Positions 34,752 through 42,910 of a DNA stretch of 64,000 bases are shown one piece after another. Both the position numbers and the translations under genes were made by a program. Within the stretch, counting starts at the first letter, position 1, and the number at the start of each line of letters is the position of its first letter. The DNA comes from Streptomyces sp. CB02414. GTDB lineage: Bacteria; Actinomycetota; Actinomycetes; Streptomycetales; Streptomycetaceae. The DNA is taken from positions 248,001 to 312,000 of the forward strand of contig NZ_LIPF01000004.1 in assembly GCF_001905385.1 (NCBI RefSeq). Reading direction: 5' to 3'. Under the pieces are notes generated by a model. The model saw only the letters and a list, made by a program, of their open reading frames with translations. It searched no databases and was not told the DNA's origin.

Positions 34752-35473
34752 CGGGAGGCCTCCGCGGCCGGGCCGGCCAGGCGACCGCGCCGGTCCGGGG
34801 CGGCGGTGAGGATGCGCCGCGCCGTCGCGTCGACCAGCGCGTCCACCAGTCGGCGGCCCTCCTCGGCGCAAGCGCCCCCCGGATCGCCCAGCACTCCGTT
34901 CGGCGCGACCGAATGGACGCCACCGGCGAGCAGCGCCGGCATCAGGACGTCCAACGGGCGGGTGTCCCCGGCGGCGGCCGCGGTCACCGCCACCTCGTGC
35001 GGCGCGAGATGGAGCATCACGGAGGTCTCGGTCCGGCCCGCGTGCGCGTCACCGCCCGCAAAGGCGCACCCCGTCCAGGAGACGTCGTGCCCTTCGTCGC
35101 GCAGTTGTGTCACCGCCTCGTCGAGGGTGCGCACGTTGCCGCCGTGCCCGTTGACGAACACCACCCGCGAGGCCCACAGCGCCAGTGACCGCACGGTCTC
35201 GATCAGGACGATGCGCAGGGCCTCGTGACCGATGGAGACCGTGCCGGGAAAACCGGCGTGCTCACCGCTGTTGCCGTACGCGAGGGTCGGTGCGACCAGC
35301 ACGGGTCCCGGCAGCCGGCCCGCCACTCGGTCGGCGACCGCGCGGGCGACGACGCTGTCGGTGGTGAGCGGCAGATGTGGTCCGTGCTGCTCCGTAGAGC
35401 CGACCGGTACGAGCACGAGCGGGCCGTCGGCGGGCACGGCCGGCCAAACGGCGCGGGCGAGTTCGATCCTCAC
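34748..35473 (-). CDS. mftE: Mycofactocin precursor peptide peptidase
   Basis: A 241-residue creatininase-family metallopeptidase that cleaves MftC-modified MftA to release the Val-Tyr-derived product. Metal-binding motifs are LVPVGSTEQHGPHLPLTTDS, the invariant NGHGGN in VFVNGHGGNVRTL, and the Glu/His cluster in GDAHAGRTETSVMLHL. Its stop overlaps the mftF start, and it lies 3 bp after mftD. Confidence 0.95.
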   Translation of the reverse strand: MRIELARAVWPAVPADGPLVLVPVGSTEQHGPHLPLTTDSVVARAVADRVAGRLPGPVLVAPTLAYGNSGEHAGFPGTVSIGHEALRIVLIETVRSLALWASRVVFVNGHGGNVRTLDEAVTQLRDEGHDVSWTGCAFAGGDAHAGRTETSVMLHLAPHEVAVTAAAAGDTRPLDVLMPALLAGGVHSVAPNGVLGDPGGACAEEGRRLVDALVDATARRILTAAPDRRGRLAGPAAEASR

Positions 35474-35476
35474 GGG

Positions 35477-36670
35477 TCAGTCGCCGGCGCCCAGGGTGCG
35501 AGTGAAGCCGTCGGGGATCACCAGGTCGTCCGGGCCCAGTTCGCCGACGGAGGAGTGCCCGAGGCCGAGCACGGCGGAGTCGAGGCCGCCCCGGAGGATG
35601 TCGAGGACGTTCTCCACGCCGGCCTGCCCGTTGGCGGCCAGGCCCCACAGGTACGCCCGCCCGATCAGGACGGCCCGCGCGCCGAGGGCCAGGGCCTTCG
35701 CCACGTCGCCGCCGCGCCGTACGCCCCCGTCGAGGAGCACCTCCACCTGGTCGCCGACGGCTTCGGCGACGGCGGGCAGGACGCGGACGGTCGCGGGGGT
35801 GGTGTCGAGGTTGTTGCCCCCGTGGTTGGAGACGGACAGGGCGGTGACGCCGGCGTCCACGGCGCGCTTGGCGTCGTCGACGCGGGTGACGCCCTTCAGG
35901 AGGAAGGGCCCGTCCCACTCCTTGGCCAGCCAGCTCACGTCCTCCCACGTGGGCGGCTCGGTCTGCATCCACTCGCCGTACGCGCCGAAGAAGGTGGGCG
36001 CCGCGCCGCCGGGGGCCGTGAGGTTGGGCGTGGTCAGGTCCGGGATGCGGCCGCTGCGGGCGAACCGCCACAGCCAGCCGGGGTGCGGCAGCACGTCCGG
36101 TGCGAGCTTCAGCATCGTCTTGAGGTCGACCTTCTCGGGGATGGTGGGGCTGCCCCAGTCGCGGCCGTTGGAGAACGACCAGTCGAGCGTGACGATGAGG
36201 GCCTTGCACCCGGCGGCCCTGGCCCGCTCCATACGCTGCAGCATGGTGTCGCGGCTGCCGGACCAGTACATCTGGAAGGCCGTGTCGGGGTTGGCCGCGG
36301 TGACCTCTTCGACGGGCTTGCTGGCGAACGAACTGAGCCCCATCGGGATGCCCCGGTTCGCCGCGGCCCGGGCGACGGCCACCTCGCCGTCCGGATGGAC
36401 GGCCTGGACCCCGGTGGGTGAGATCATCACCGGGAAGGCCGATTCCATGCCCAGAACCGTCGTCCTCAGGTCCCGCTGCGCGTGGTGGCCCACCACGCGG
36501 GGGGCGAAGCCCAGTGCGGCGAAGGCGCGGCTGTTGTCGTCAAGGGTGCGGCCGCGTTCGGACCCGGCGACCAGCGCGCCGTACACCATGCGCGGCAGGC
36601 GCTTCTTGGCCCGGCGCTGGGCCTCGGCGACCGTCTCGAACCAGGGGTTTCTGCTCATGGAACCATGCAC
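35477..36670 (-). CDS. mftD: Mycofactocin biosynthesis FMN dehydrogenase
   Basis: A 397-residue FMN-dependent alpha-hydroxyacid dehydrogenase-type enzyme that oxidatively deaminates the MftE product to premycofactocin. It has the family pattern FPVMISPTGVQAVHPDGEVA, LIVTLDWSFSNGRDWG, VSNHGGNNLDTTPATV, the FMN-binding EVLLDGGVRRGGDVAKALAL and GRAYLWGLAA. GTG 36670 has AGGA upstream; an ATG at 36658 is an alternative. It follows mftC by 25 bp. Confidence 0.94.
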   Translation of the reverse strand: MHGSMSRNPWFETVAEAQRRAKKRLPRMVYGALVAGSERGRTLDDNSRAFAALGFAPRVVGHHAQRDLRTTVLGMESAFPVMISPTGVQAVHPDGEVAVARAAANRGIPMGLSSFASKPVEEVTAANPDTAFQMYWSGSRDTMLQRMERARAAGCKALIVTLDWSFSNGRDWGSPTIPEKVDLKTMLKLAPDVLPHPGWLWRFARSGRIPDLTTPNLTAPGGAAPTFFGAYGEWMQTEPPTWEDVSWLAKEWDGPFLLKGVTRVDDAKRAVDAGVTALSVSNHGGNNLDTTPATVRVLPAVAEAVGDQVEVLLDGGVRRGGDVAKALALGARAVLIGRAYLWGLAANGQAGVENVLDILRGGLDSAVLGLGHSSVGELGPDDLVIPDGFTRTLGAGD

Positions 36671-36695
36671 CCATTTCCTGTTGCAGCGTGTGGGG

Positions 36696-37961
36696 TCACC
36701 TGACGAGATGCCCGGCCTCGTCCGTGAGGTGTGCCGGCCGGAGCCCGGCCAGCGGAGACTCGGCGCACGCGCTGACCGGAGGTCCGTCGAGGTCCTCGCG
36801 CCGGACGATGGCGACGTCGACGGCGGTCGAGCGGCGGGCGCGCGGCTCGGTGCGGTGGGAGTGGTCGCCGGACGGCTTCGGCACCGCGCCCCGCGTCGCG
36901 AGGAGCGGTTCGCCGTATCCTTGGACGCACTCGGGGTCCGGGCCGTCCAGCGGCAGTCCGGTGAAGAACTTGGCGGCCATGCAGCCGCCCTTGCAGGTGT
37001 CGTAGAAGGCGCATGAGGCGCAGGCTCCGCCCTGCTGCGGCTCGCGCAGCCGCAGGAACAGCTCCGACGTGCGCCACACGCCGGCGAAGCCGCCCTGCCC
37101 GCGCACGCTCCCGGCCAGGAACTCGTCGTGGATGGCGAAGGGGCAGGCGTACACGTCGCCGACCGGGTCGATCAGGCACACCACGCGTCCCGCGCCGCAC
37201 AGGTTCAACCCCGGCAACGGTTCCCCGAAGGCCGACAGGTGGAAGAAGGAGTCGCCGGTCAGCACGTTGTCGCCGTGGGCGATCAGCCAGTCGTACAGCT
37301 CGCGCTGTTGCTCGGGCAGCGGGTGCAGGTCGTCCCACACGTCCGCGCCCCGGCCGGACGGACGCAGCCGGGTCAGCCGCAGCTGGGCGCCGTACCGGTC
37401 GGCCAGCGCCTTGAAGTCGTCGAGCTGCGGGATGTTGTGCCGGGTGCACACCACGGAGAGCTTGAAGTTCTTCATCCCGGCGTCGGCCAGGTGGCCCATG
37501 GCGCGCAGGGCGGTGGCGTGGGAACCAGCGCCGCGCACGGCGTCGTTGACCTCGGCGGTCGCGCCGTCGAGTGAGATCTGCACGTCCACGTAGTCGTTCG
37601 CGGCGAGCCGCGCGGCGATCTCGGGCGTGATCCGCACGCCGTTCGTGGAGAACTTCACGCCCACGTGGTGGGCGGTGGCGTAGTCGAGCAGCTCCCAGAA
37701 GTCGGGCCGCACGGTCGGCTCGCCACCGCCGATGTTGACGTAGAAGACCTGCATGGCCTCCAGCTCGTCGATGACGGCTTTCGCCTCCGCGGTGGTCAGT
37801 TCGCGCGGGTCCCGGCGGCCGGAGCTGGAGAGGCAGTGCGCGCACGACAGGTTGCAGGCGTACGTCAGCTCCCAGGTCAGACAGATCGGGGCGTCGAGGC
37901 CGTACTCGAAGAGGTCGACCAGACGGGCGGCGGCGCGCGGTCGCGCGGAGGTCGCGGTCAT
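36696..37961 (-). CDS. mftC: Mycofactocin radical SAM maturase
   Basis: A 421-residue radical SAM/SPASM enzyme that decarboxylates and cyclises the C-terminal Val-Tyr of MftA. The radical SAM cluster cysteines are C36, C40 and C43 in TYACNLSCAHC, followed by the SAM motif NIGGGEPTVRPD. The C-terminal SPASM region has cysteines in GGACASCAFYDTCKGGCMAA and GPDPEC. Its start overlaps the mftB stop by 4 bp, consistent with the tight MftB-MftC partnership. Confidence 0.97.
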   Translation of the reverse strand: MTATSARPRAAARLVDLFEYGLDAPICLTWELTYACNLSCAHCLSSSGRRDPRELTTAEAKAVIDELEAMQVFYVNIGGGEPTVRPDFWELLDYATAHHVGVKFSTNGVRITPEIAARLAANDYVDVQISLDGATAEVNDAVRGAGSHATALRAMGHLADAGMKNFKLSVVCTRHNIPQLDDFKALADRYGAQLRLTRLRPSGRGADVWDDLHPLPEQQRELYDWLIAHGDNVLTGDSFFHLSAFGEPLPGLNLCGAGRVVCLIDPVGDVYACPFAIHDEFLAGSVRGQGGFAGVWRTSELFLRLREPQQGGACASCAFYDTCKGGCMAAKFFTGLPLDGPDPECVQGYGEPLLATRGAVPKPSGDHSHRTEPRARRSTAVDVAIVRREDLDGPPVSACAESPLAGLRPAHLTDEAGHLVR

Positions 37962-38251
37962 GGGGGAGGGGTCCTTTCGACCAGCATCGACGACTGGGCC
38001 AGCGCGGCCAGCGCGCGTCCGTACCGGGGGACGTCCTCGGCGTCGACGCCCGCGGCCGCGCAGGCCGCACGTGCGGAGGGGGCTGTCGCGAGCGCCTCGA
38101 CCAGGGCGAGCAGTGTCCGGTCCTTGAGGAACGACAGCTTGCGGGTGCCGAAGTGGTAGAGGAGGGCTCCGAACGGCTCGGGTCGCACCGAGACCTGCGG
38201 GTGCACCCGCCAGGCACGATCGAGGTCGAGCCCCGTGTTCACGGCGGACAC
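37958..38251 (-). CDS. mftB: Mycofactocin peptide chaperone
   Basis: A 97-residue PqqD-like RiPP-recognition protein that presents MftA to MftC. The family core is AWRVHPQVSVRPEPFGALLY, HFGTRKLSFLKDRTLL and ALATAPSARAACAAAGVD. GTG 38251 was chosen because it starts 8 bp after the mftA stop with AGG upstream and gives the usual length; a longer start at 38275 would overlap mftA. Confidence 0.93.
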   Translation of the reverse strand: MSAVNTGLDLDRAWRVHPQVSVRPEPFGALLYHFGTRKLSFLKDRTLLALVEALATAPSARAACAAAGVDAEDVPRYGRALAALAQSSMLVERTPPP

Positions 38252-38259
38252 GGCGTGGC

Positions 38260-38397
38260 CTAGTAGACGCCGCACATGCCGTCGATGGACACCTCTTCGA
38301 CCAGGTCGTCGGCCTCGACGAGGTCGGTCAGGTGATCGGCCGGCGCGGTGCCGGTGTGCTCCTGCGGCTCGGTACCGACGGAGGCGGTCTCGCTCAT
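38260..38397 (-). CDS. mftA: Mycofactocin precursor peptide
   Basis: A 45-residue ribosomal peptide precursor of the redox cofactor mycofactocin. The C-terminus VSIDGMCGVY carries the invariant Ile-Asp-Gly-Met-Cys-Gly-Val-Tyr signature; the terminal Val-Tyr becomes the cofactor core. The rest is an acidic leader (DHLTDLVEADDLVEE). It has an excellent ribosome site (GAGGAGAG, 4 bp before ATG) and heads the mftA-B-C-D-E-F operon. A 17-bp palindrome lies 65 bp upstream. Confidence 0.98.
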   Translation of the reverse strand: MSETASVGTEPQEHTGTAPADHLTDLVEADDLVEEVSIDGMCGVY

Positions 38398-38461
38398 ACG
38401 TCTCTCCTCGCAGTGCTGGAAGTCCGGCCCGTACAGGGCTGTTCGGCTCATCGTGAGAGTA

Positions 38462-38478
38462 TTGGCATGCGGTGCCAA
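38462..38478. promoter_or_regulatory. Palindrome in the mftA-mftG divergent promoter
   Basis: TTGGCATGCGGTGCCAA has perfect 6-bp arms TTGGCA/TGCCAA around TGCGG. On the minus strand it is followed at once by TACTCT, a possible -10 for mftA. Its position lets one regulator control mftA-F and mftG together. Confidence 0.65.
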
Positions 38479-38550
38479 AAGGCTAGGCGTCGGGTGGCGT
38501 GAATTTCTCCGGCGCGGATCAGCAGCATGCGGCGAGCCCTTGGAGCGGAC

Positions 38551-40119
38551 GTGGATCTCGAACTCGTGCGGGCCTTCCGGCGAACACCTGACGTGGTCGT
38601 GGTCGGCGCAGGGGCCGCCGGAGCGGTCCTCGCGGCCCGCCTGAGCGAGGATCCCGACCGCGAGGTGGTCCTCCTGGAGGCCGGCCCCGCCCCGCGCGAC
38701 GCGGCCGGATTCGGTCCCGCCCTGCTGGACGCCAGACTCGTGCCGGGGGCACAGCCAGGTCATCCCGCCACCAGCGCCCACCCCGTGCGGCTCCTGGACG
38801 GACGCCCCTGGACGGTGCCGCGCGGTCACGTCCTCGGCGGCTCGACGACGGTCAACGGGGGCTACTTCATCCGGGCCCGGCGCGGGGACTTCGACCGCTG
38901 GGCCGCGGCGGGCAACCCGGCCTGGGCCTACGCCGAGGTGCTGCCCCTTCTGCGCGCCCTGGAGACGGACCTGGATCACGTCCCGGGCCACCTGCACGGT
39001 GACCGCGGCCCGATGCGCGTCCGTCGCGCCCCGCTCAAGCACCCGGCGGCCCTGGCCTTCCGCGACGCCGCGCAGGCCCTCGGCTTCCCCGCCGAGCCGG
39101 ACAAGAACGGCCAGGCGGTCCCCGGATTCGGTCCCGTTCCCTCCAACTCGGTGAACGGGGTGCGCCGCAACACCGCGCTCGGCTATCTGACCGCCGACGT
39201 CCTCGGCCGCCCCAACCTCACGGTCCTGGGCGGCACACGAGCCCGCCGGATCACCGTCGAGCACGGCCGGGCCACCGCCGTCCTCGTCGAGAGCGGCGGG
39301 CGGCGGGCGAAACTGAACGCGGGCGAGGTGGTCCTCAGTGCCGGTGCCCTCTCCTCCGCCCACCTGCTCCAGCTCTCCGGCATCGGCCCCCGCTCCGACC
39401 TGGAGCGCCTGGGCATCCCGGTCGTACTCGACGCTCCCGCGATCGGGGCGCGGTTCAGCGACCACCCCCAACTGACCCTGGACTGGCGCCCGCACGAAGA
39501 GCCGGACGAACCATCCGACTCCTGGCTGGGCGGCTGTCTCCACCTGCCTTGCGACGGCCCGGGAGACGTCGAGATCCTCCAGTCACTGATCCCGATGGCC
39601 GGACTGACGAGCGGCAGGTTGCGCGCCCCCGGTGCTCCCCTGTCCTTCCTCGTCTCCGCCCTGACCCCGCGTCCCACCGGCCGCCTTCGCCTGCGGTCAC
39701 CTGACGGGTCCGTACCTCCCGACGTCGACTACGGCTACCTGAGCGCTCCCGGCGACTACGGCCGGCTACGGCTGGCCGTGCGCGTCACGGCCGCACTCCT
39801 CAGCACCTCGCCCCTGGCGGCACTCTCCGGCGGGCTGCTCGCCCCGGGCCCGGCCGTCCTCGACGACGACCGTGCCCTCGACGGCTGGATACGCGACCAC
39901 CTGGGCACGGCCCACCACACGTGCGGAACCGTCCCGATGGGCCCCGCCGACGAGCCGGAGCGCGCCGCGGTCGATCAGTACGGTCGCGTCCACGGCGTGC
40001 GCGGGCTCCGGGTGGCGGACACGTCGATACTGCCCGACGCACCTCAACGGGGTCCGGCGGCGACCGCCGTCCTGGTCGGCGAGGTGATCGCCGATGCGAT
40101 CCGGCGGGCACTGCGGTGA
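38551..40119 (+). CDS. mftG: Mycofactocin-associated GMC oxidoreductase
   Basis: A GMC-family FAD oxidoreductase thought to pass electrons from reduced mycofactocin to the respiratory chain. It has the FAD-binding VVVVGAGAAGAVLAARLSED and LLEAGP, the GMC motif RGHVLGGSTTVNGGYFIRAR, LSAGALSSAHLLQLSGIGPR, and the C-terminal active-site region HTCGTVPMG with VADTSILP. GTG 38551 has GGAG 6 bp upstream (522 residues); an in-frame ATG at 38527 gives 530 residues but lacks a ribosome site. It is divergent from mftA and ends 7 bp from the convergent amidohydrolase. Confidence 0.9.
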   Translation: MDLELVRAFRRTPDVVVVGAGAAGAVLAARLSEDPDREVVLLEAGPAPRDAAGFGPALLDARLVPGAQPGHPATSAHPVRLLDGRPWTVPRGHVLGGSTTVNGGYFIRARRGDFDRWAAAGNPAWAYAEVLPLLRALETDLDHVPGHLHGDRGPMRVRRAPLKHPAALAFRDAAQALGFPAEPDKNGQAVPGFGPVPSNSVNGVRRNTALGYLTADVLGRPNLTVLGGTRARRITVEHGRATAVLVESGGRRAKLNAGEVVLSAGALSSAHLLQLSGIGPRSDLERLGIPVVLDAPAIGARFSDHPQLTLDWRPHEEPDEPSDSWLGGCLHLPCDGPGDVEILQSLIPMAGLTSGRLRAPGAPLSFLVSALTPRPTGRLRLRSPDGSVPPDVDYGYLSAPGDYGRLRLAVRVTAALLSTSPLAALSGGLLAPGPAVLDDDRALDGWIRDHLGTAHHTCGTVPMGPADEPERAAVDQYGRVHGVRGLRVADTSILPDAPQRGPAATAVLVGEVIADAIRRALR

Positions 40120-40126
40120 GCGGCCG

Positions 40127-41548
40127 CTAGCCGGGGGGCAGGAACGTCGCGCGGACCGCCTGGGCCGTGGGGTCCGCGAGGATCCCGGCCCGGCACGTGT
40201 GCAGCAGCACCAGGTCGGCGACCGTCCCGGCTTCGATCCGCCGGGGCGGCCCGCCGGGATCCTCGAGCGGTGCGAGGAGGGCGTTCAGCGCGGCTTGCGG
40301 TGTCAGGGCCTCCCGGGCAGTGAAGACGTCCCCGAGCGGAGTCGTGCGCCGCACGGCGGCGGCCATGACGGCCCACGGGTCGAGGGGACCGTAGGGCGCG
40401 TCGGAGGACAGAGCGACGGGTACGCCGGCGTCGACTAGGGACCGGCAGCGGTACAGGTCGGCGTGCTCGTCCTCCGGCACGTCCCGGGCGTAGGCGTCGC
40501 CGCGGTCCGCGAGGAAGCCGGGCTGGGTCACCACCCGCAGTCCCAGTGCCGCGATGTCACCGATCAGCTCGTCCGGTACGAGTGCGGCGTGTTCGATCCT
40601 GTCGCCGGGCACGGTACCCGTCTCCCGCAGCGCCACCAGCAGCAGCACCAGCGCCTCGCGGGTCACCGCGTGCACGGCGACGGCCCGGCGGGCGGACCGG
40701 GCGGCACGGATCCGTTCGACGAGACCGTCGAGCGAGGGAAGCCCCGAGTCCGCCAGAACGATCTTGTAGGGGCCGGCCGTCGGGCCGCGCGCCCCGCTGA
40801 AGACGTCGCCGCGCGGGGAGCCGAGCGGTGCGCCCAGCAGGTGCACCCGCTGCGGAAGCCGTCCGGTCCCCATGCTGTCGGCGATGGCTGTGAGAGCGCG
40901 CGGGGAGAGGTCGGGCGTGGCGTCGGTGACCCGGGTGACACCGAACCGGGTGAGCTCCCGGCCGACGGGGGCGAGCTCCGGCGGACGTGACCGGGGCAGT
41001 CGGCCGCGAAGCCAGTCGTCCGCCCGCCACAGCCGTCCCGTCGGTGCGCCGGTCGCATCGCGTTCGATGCCCGGATGATCGCCGTCCGCCAGGGAAAGGC
41101 GCTGCGCCGCCCGCGAGTTGACGATCCACAGGGCTCCGCTGCGGTGCTGGAGGCGCACGGGGCTGTGCGCGTGGAACCGGTCCAACGCCGCCATGTCCAG
41201 GTCACCGGCCACCGACTCGTGGTAGCCGACACCGCGGATCCAGCCCTGGGCGTCGGGGGACGCCGAGCCGAGGGCGGCGGCGAGCCCGGCCTCGTCGCGC
41301 ACGGCGGGTGGCCCGCACCGCACCGACCGACGGTCCGCGGCGAGGGCGTGCAGGTGCAGATGGTGATCGGCCAGACCGGGCAGCAGCGCTCCGCCCAGGC
41401 AGTCCACCGTCTCCTCCCCCGGGCGGCGCGGCAGACGCGCGGCGATGCCCGTCACGCGTCCGCCCGCGACCCGGACGTCGGCACGCCGGCCGTCGTCGAG
41501 CTCGGCGTCGCGCAGGAGCACCTCACCCACCACGCGAACTTCCGTCAT
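40127..41548 (-). CDS. Amidohydrolase (YtcJ-like, metal-dependent)
   Basis: A 473-residue amidohydrolase-superfamily protein of the Amidohydrolase_3/YtcJ type. The metal-binding HxH is in GLADHHLHLHALAAD, a later His is in AVHAVTREAL, further signatures are RIEHAALVPDELIGDIAALG and the catalytic Asp is in ALSSDAPYGPLDPW. Substrates of this group (amides, lactones, cyclic ureas) vary widely. It is the second gene of a unit with the CoA transferase 19 bp upstream. Its position next to mftG suggests a role in the mycofactocin-linked pathway, for example ring or amide opening, but this is inference. Confidence 0.8.
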   Translation of the reverse strand: MTEVRVVGEVLLRDAELDDGRRADVRVAGGRVTGIAARLPRRPGEETVDCLGGALLPGLADHHLHLHALAADRRSVRCGPPAVRDEAGLAAALGSASPDAQGWIRGVGYHESVAGDLDMAALDRFHAHSPVRLQHRSGALWIVNSRAAQRLSLADGDHPGIERDATGAPTGRLWRADDWLRGRLPRSRPPELAPVGRELTRFGVTRVTDATPDLSPRALTAIADSMGTGRLPQRVHLLGAPLGSPRGDVFSGARGPTAGPYKIVLADSGLPSLDGLVERIRAARSARRAVAVHAVTREALVLLLVALRETGTVPGDRIEHAALVPDELIGDIAALGLRVVTQPGFLADRGDAYARDVPEDEHADLYRCRSLVDAGVPVALSSDAPYGPLDPWAVMAAAVRRTTPLGDVFTAREALTPQAALNALLAPLEDPGGPPRRIEAGTVADLVLLHTCRAGILADPTAQAVRATFLPPG

Positions 41549-41567
41549 GGCGTCGGCCTCCGCCCCG

Positions 41568-42815
41568 TCATGGCATCGGGATGCCGAGTCCGCGCAGCAC
41601 CTCGCCGGTGTGCGTGCCCATGTCCGGGGCCTCGGCGACGGGTTCACGCCGACGCGGTGCGGCGACGGGTACCCACCGCCCGCCGGCCTCCACCGCCCAA
41701 CCCGTACCGAGACGGCGAGCGGCGGGGGAGGGGCCCGGCTCCGGACCGAGTGTCGCGGCGACGACGTCGTGCATCGCGATGTCGTGGAGCACGCCGCTAC
41801 CGCCGACGGGCGCCGTCAACGCCGCGGCGGCCGCGGTGAGGCCGGTCAGCGGATCCGCCATGGCGTCACCGCAGAACAAGGGGGTGCCGTCGCTCTCGCG
41901 CGCGACGAGCCCCGCGCCCGCCGCGACATCGTCGCCGAACCCCACGCGCTCGCTCGACCGCCCGGCGGCGGTGATCGAGATCCAGGTGGTGCCGGAGGCC
42001 ACCGCGGCCCGGGCGTCGAGTCCGAAACGTGCCAGCGCACGCGGCCGGGACGCCTCGATGACGATGTCGGCCGCCGCGACCAGGGCTGCCAACGCACGTC
42101 GGCCCGCAGCGGTACCGGGATCCAGGACGACGGAACGATGGCCCGCGTGCAGAAGTCGGTAGAAGTCCTGCTGACCGCGGCGCGCTCCGTCCGGGCGGCT
42201 CGGCGTCTCGACCTTGACCACGCGCGCCCCCGCCAGCCCGAGCAGTTGGGCACAGAGAGGTCCGGCCCACAGGGCACTGAAGTCCACGACGAGCAGTCCC
42301 TTCACCGGCCGTGCTGCCGTGGGTGCCGTGGACGGTCCGGCCGGACGCTCGGCCGCCGGTGTCCGAACCGGACCGGCGGCGAGCCCCAGCAACTCGGCGC
42401 GTCGCGCCAGTTCGGCACCGCTGTGCTCCCGCAGCCACGCCGCGACCACGGGCCAGGGGTCGTCCTCCGGCAGGCGGCTTTCCACCAGCGCGCCGAGCAA
42501 CGCGGGATCGTCCGGTCGGGCACACGACACGGCGGCCCAGCCGTCGGCGGTCGGCAACAGCCGGCAGCCGCCACCCGCCGAAGTCGGGCCACGCCGGACA
42601 TGACCGGTGAAGGCGGCCCGTTCGGCGAGCAGCGCGGCGCCGTCGACGCGCACGGGGGATCCGGTGCCGGCGGTCATCTCGTGGATCCGGTCGGACAGTT
42701 CCCGGGCGTACGACGCCGCCCGCCCCGGAGGTACCAAGGGCGGCCCGTCGGCTCGTCCGGTCAGGGCGAGGATGCCGCTGGATGCCCAGTCACTCACCGA
42801 ATCGGTGGCGCACAT
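41568..42815 (-). CDS. CaiB/BaiF-type CoA transferase with apparently permuted lobes
   Basis: A 415-residue family III CoA transferase-like protein. The hallmark N-terminal signature of the family (VVDFSALWAGPLCAQLLG then RVVKVETPSRPDG) begins only at about residue 175. The first 150 residues instead resemble the segment usually found near the C-terminus (LLPTADGWAAVSCARPDDPA and AWLREHSGAELARRAELLGL, then AAGPV). The remainder (FGDDVAAGAGLVA, PLFCGDAMADPLTGL, HDIAMHDVVAA) follows the order expected for the middle. This looks like a circular permutation, or the internal part of a tandem double-domain form. ATG 42815 is used; an upstream extension would run into an operator-like repeat. It may transfer CoA to the acid made by the pathway. 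Confidence 0.7.
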   Translation of the reverse strand: MCATDSVSDWASSGILALTGRADGPPLVPPGRAASYARELSDRIHEMTAGTGSPVRVDGAALLAERAAFTGHVRRGPTSAGGGCRLLPTADGWAAVSCARPDDPALLGALVESRLPEDDPWPVVAAWLREHSGAELARRAELLGLAAGPVRTPAAERPAGPSTAPTAARPVKGLLVVDFSALWAGPLCAQLLGLAGARVVKVETPSRPDGARRGQQDFYRLLHAGHRSVVLDPGTAAGRRALAALVAAADIVIEASRPRALARFGLDARAAVASGTTWISITAAGRSSERVGFGDDVAAGAGLVARESDGTPLFCGDAMADPLTGLTAAAAALTAPVGGSGVLHDIAMHDVVAATLGPEPGPSPAARRLGTGWAVEAGGRWVPVAAPRRREPVAEAPDMGTHTGEVLRGLGIPMP

Positions 42816-42842
42816 GGTTCCGACCGGCCGTGATCCGGTGTG

Positions 42843-42865
42843 ATCGTCGACATGCCGCCGACGAT
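42843..42865. promoter_or_regulatory. Operator-like inverted repeat in a divergent promoter
   Basis: Arms ATCGTCG (42843-42849) and CGACGAT (42859-42865) with a 9-bp spacer, flanked outside by GTGTG and ACAC. It sits between the CoA transferase and the divergent crotonase. Its GTGATCGTCG arm is the reverse complement of CGACGATCAC in the mftR promoter repeat. Confidence 0.55.
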
Positions 42866-42910
42866 ACACTCGCCGCCCGTCGCCACGACCTCGAAGGAGC
42901 GTGGGCCTCC

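Noticed and set aside
38275..38275. Upstream GTG start for mftB inside mftA
   Set aside because: It would overlap mftA by 16 bp and add residues absent from the family; GTG 38251 gives the usual N-terminus.
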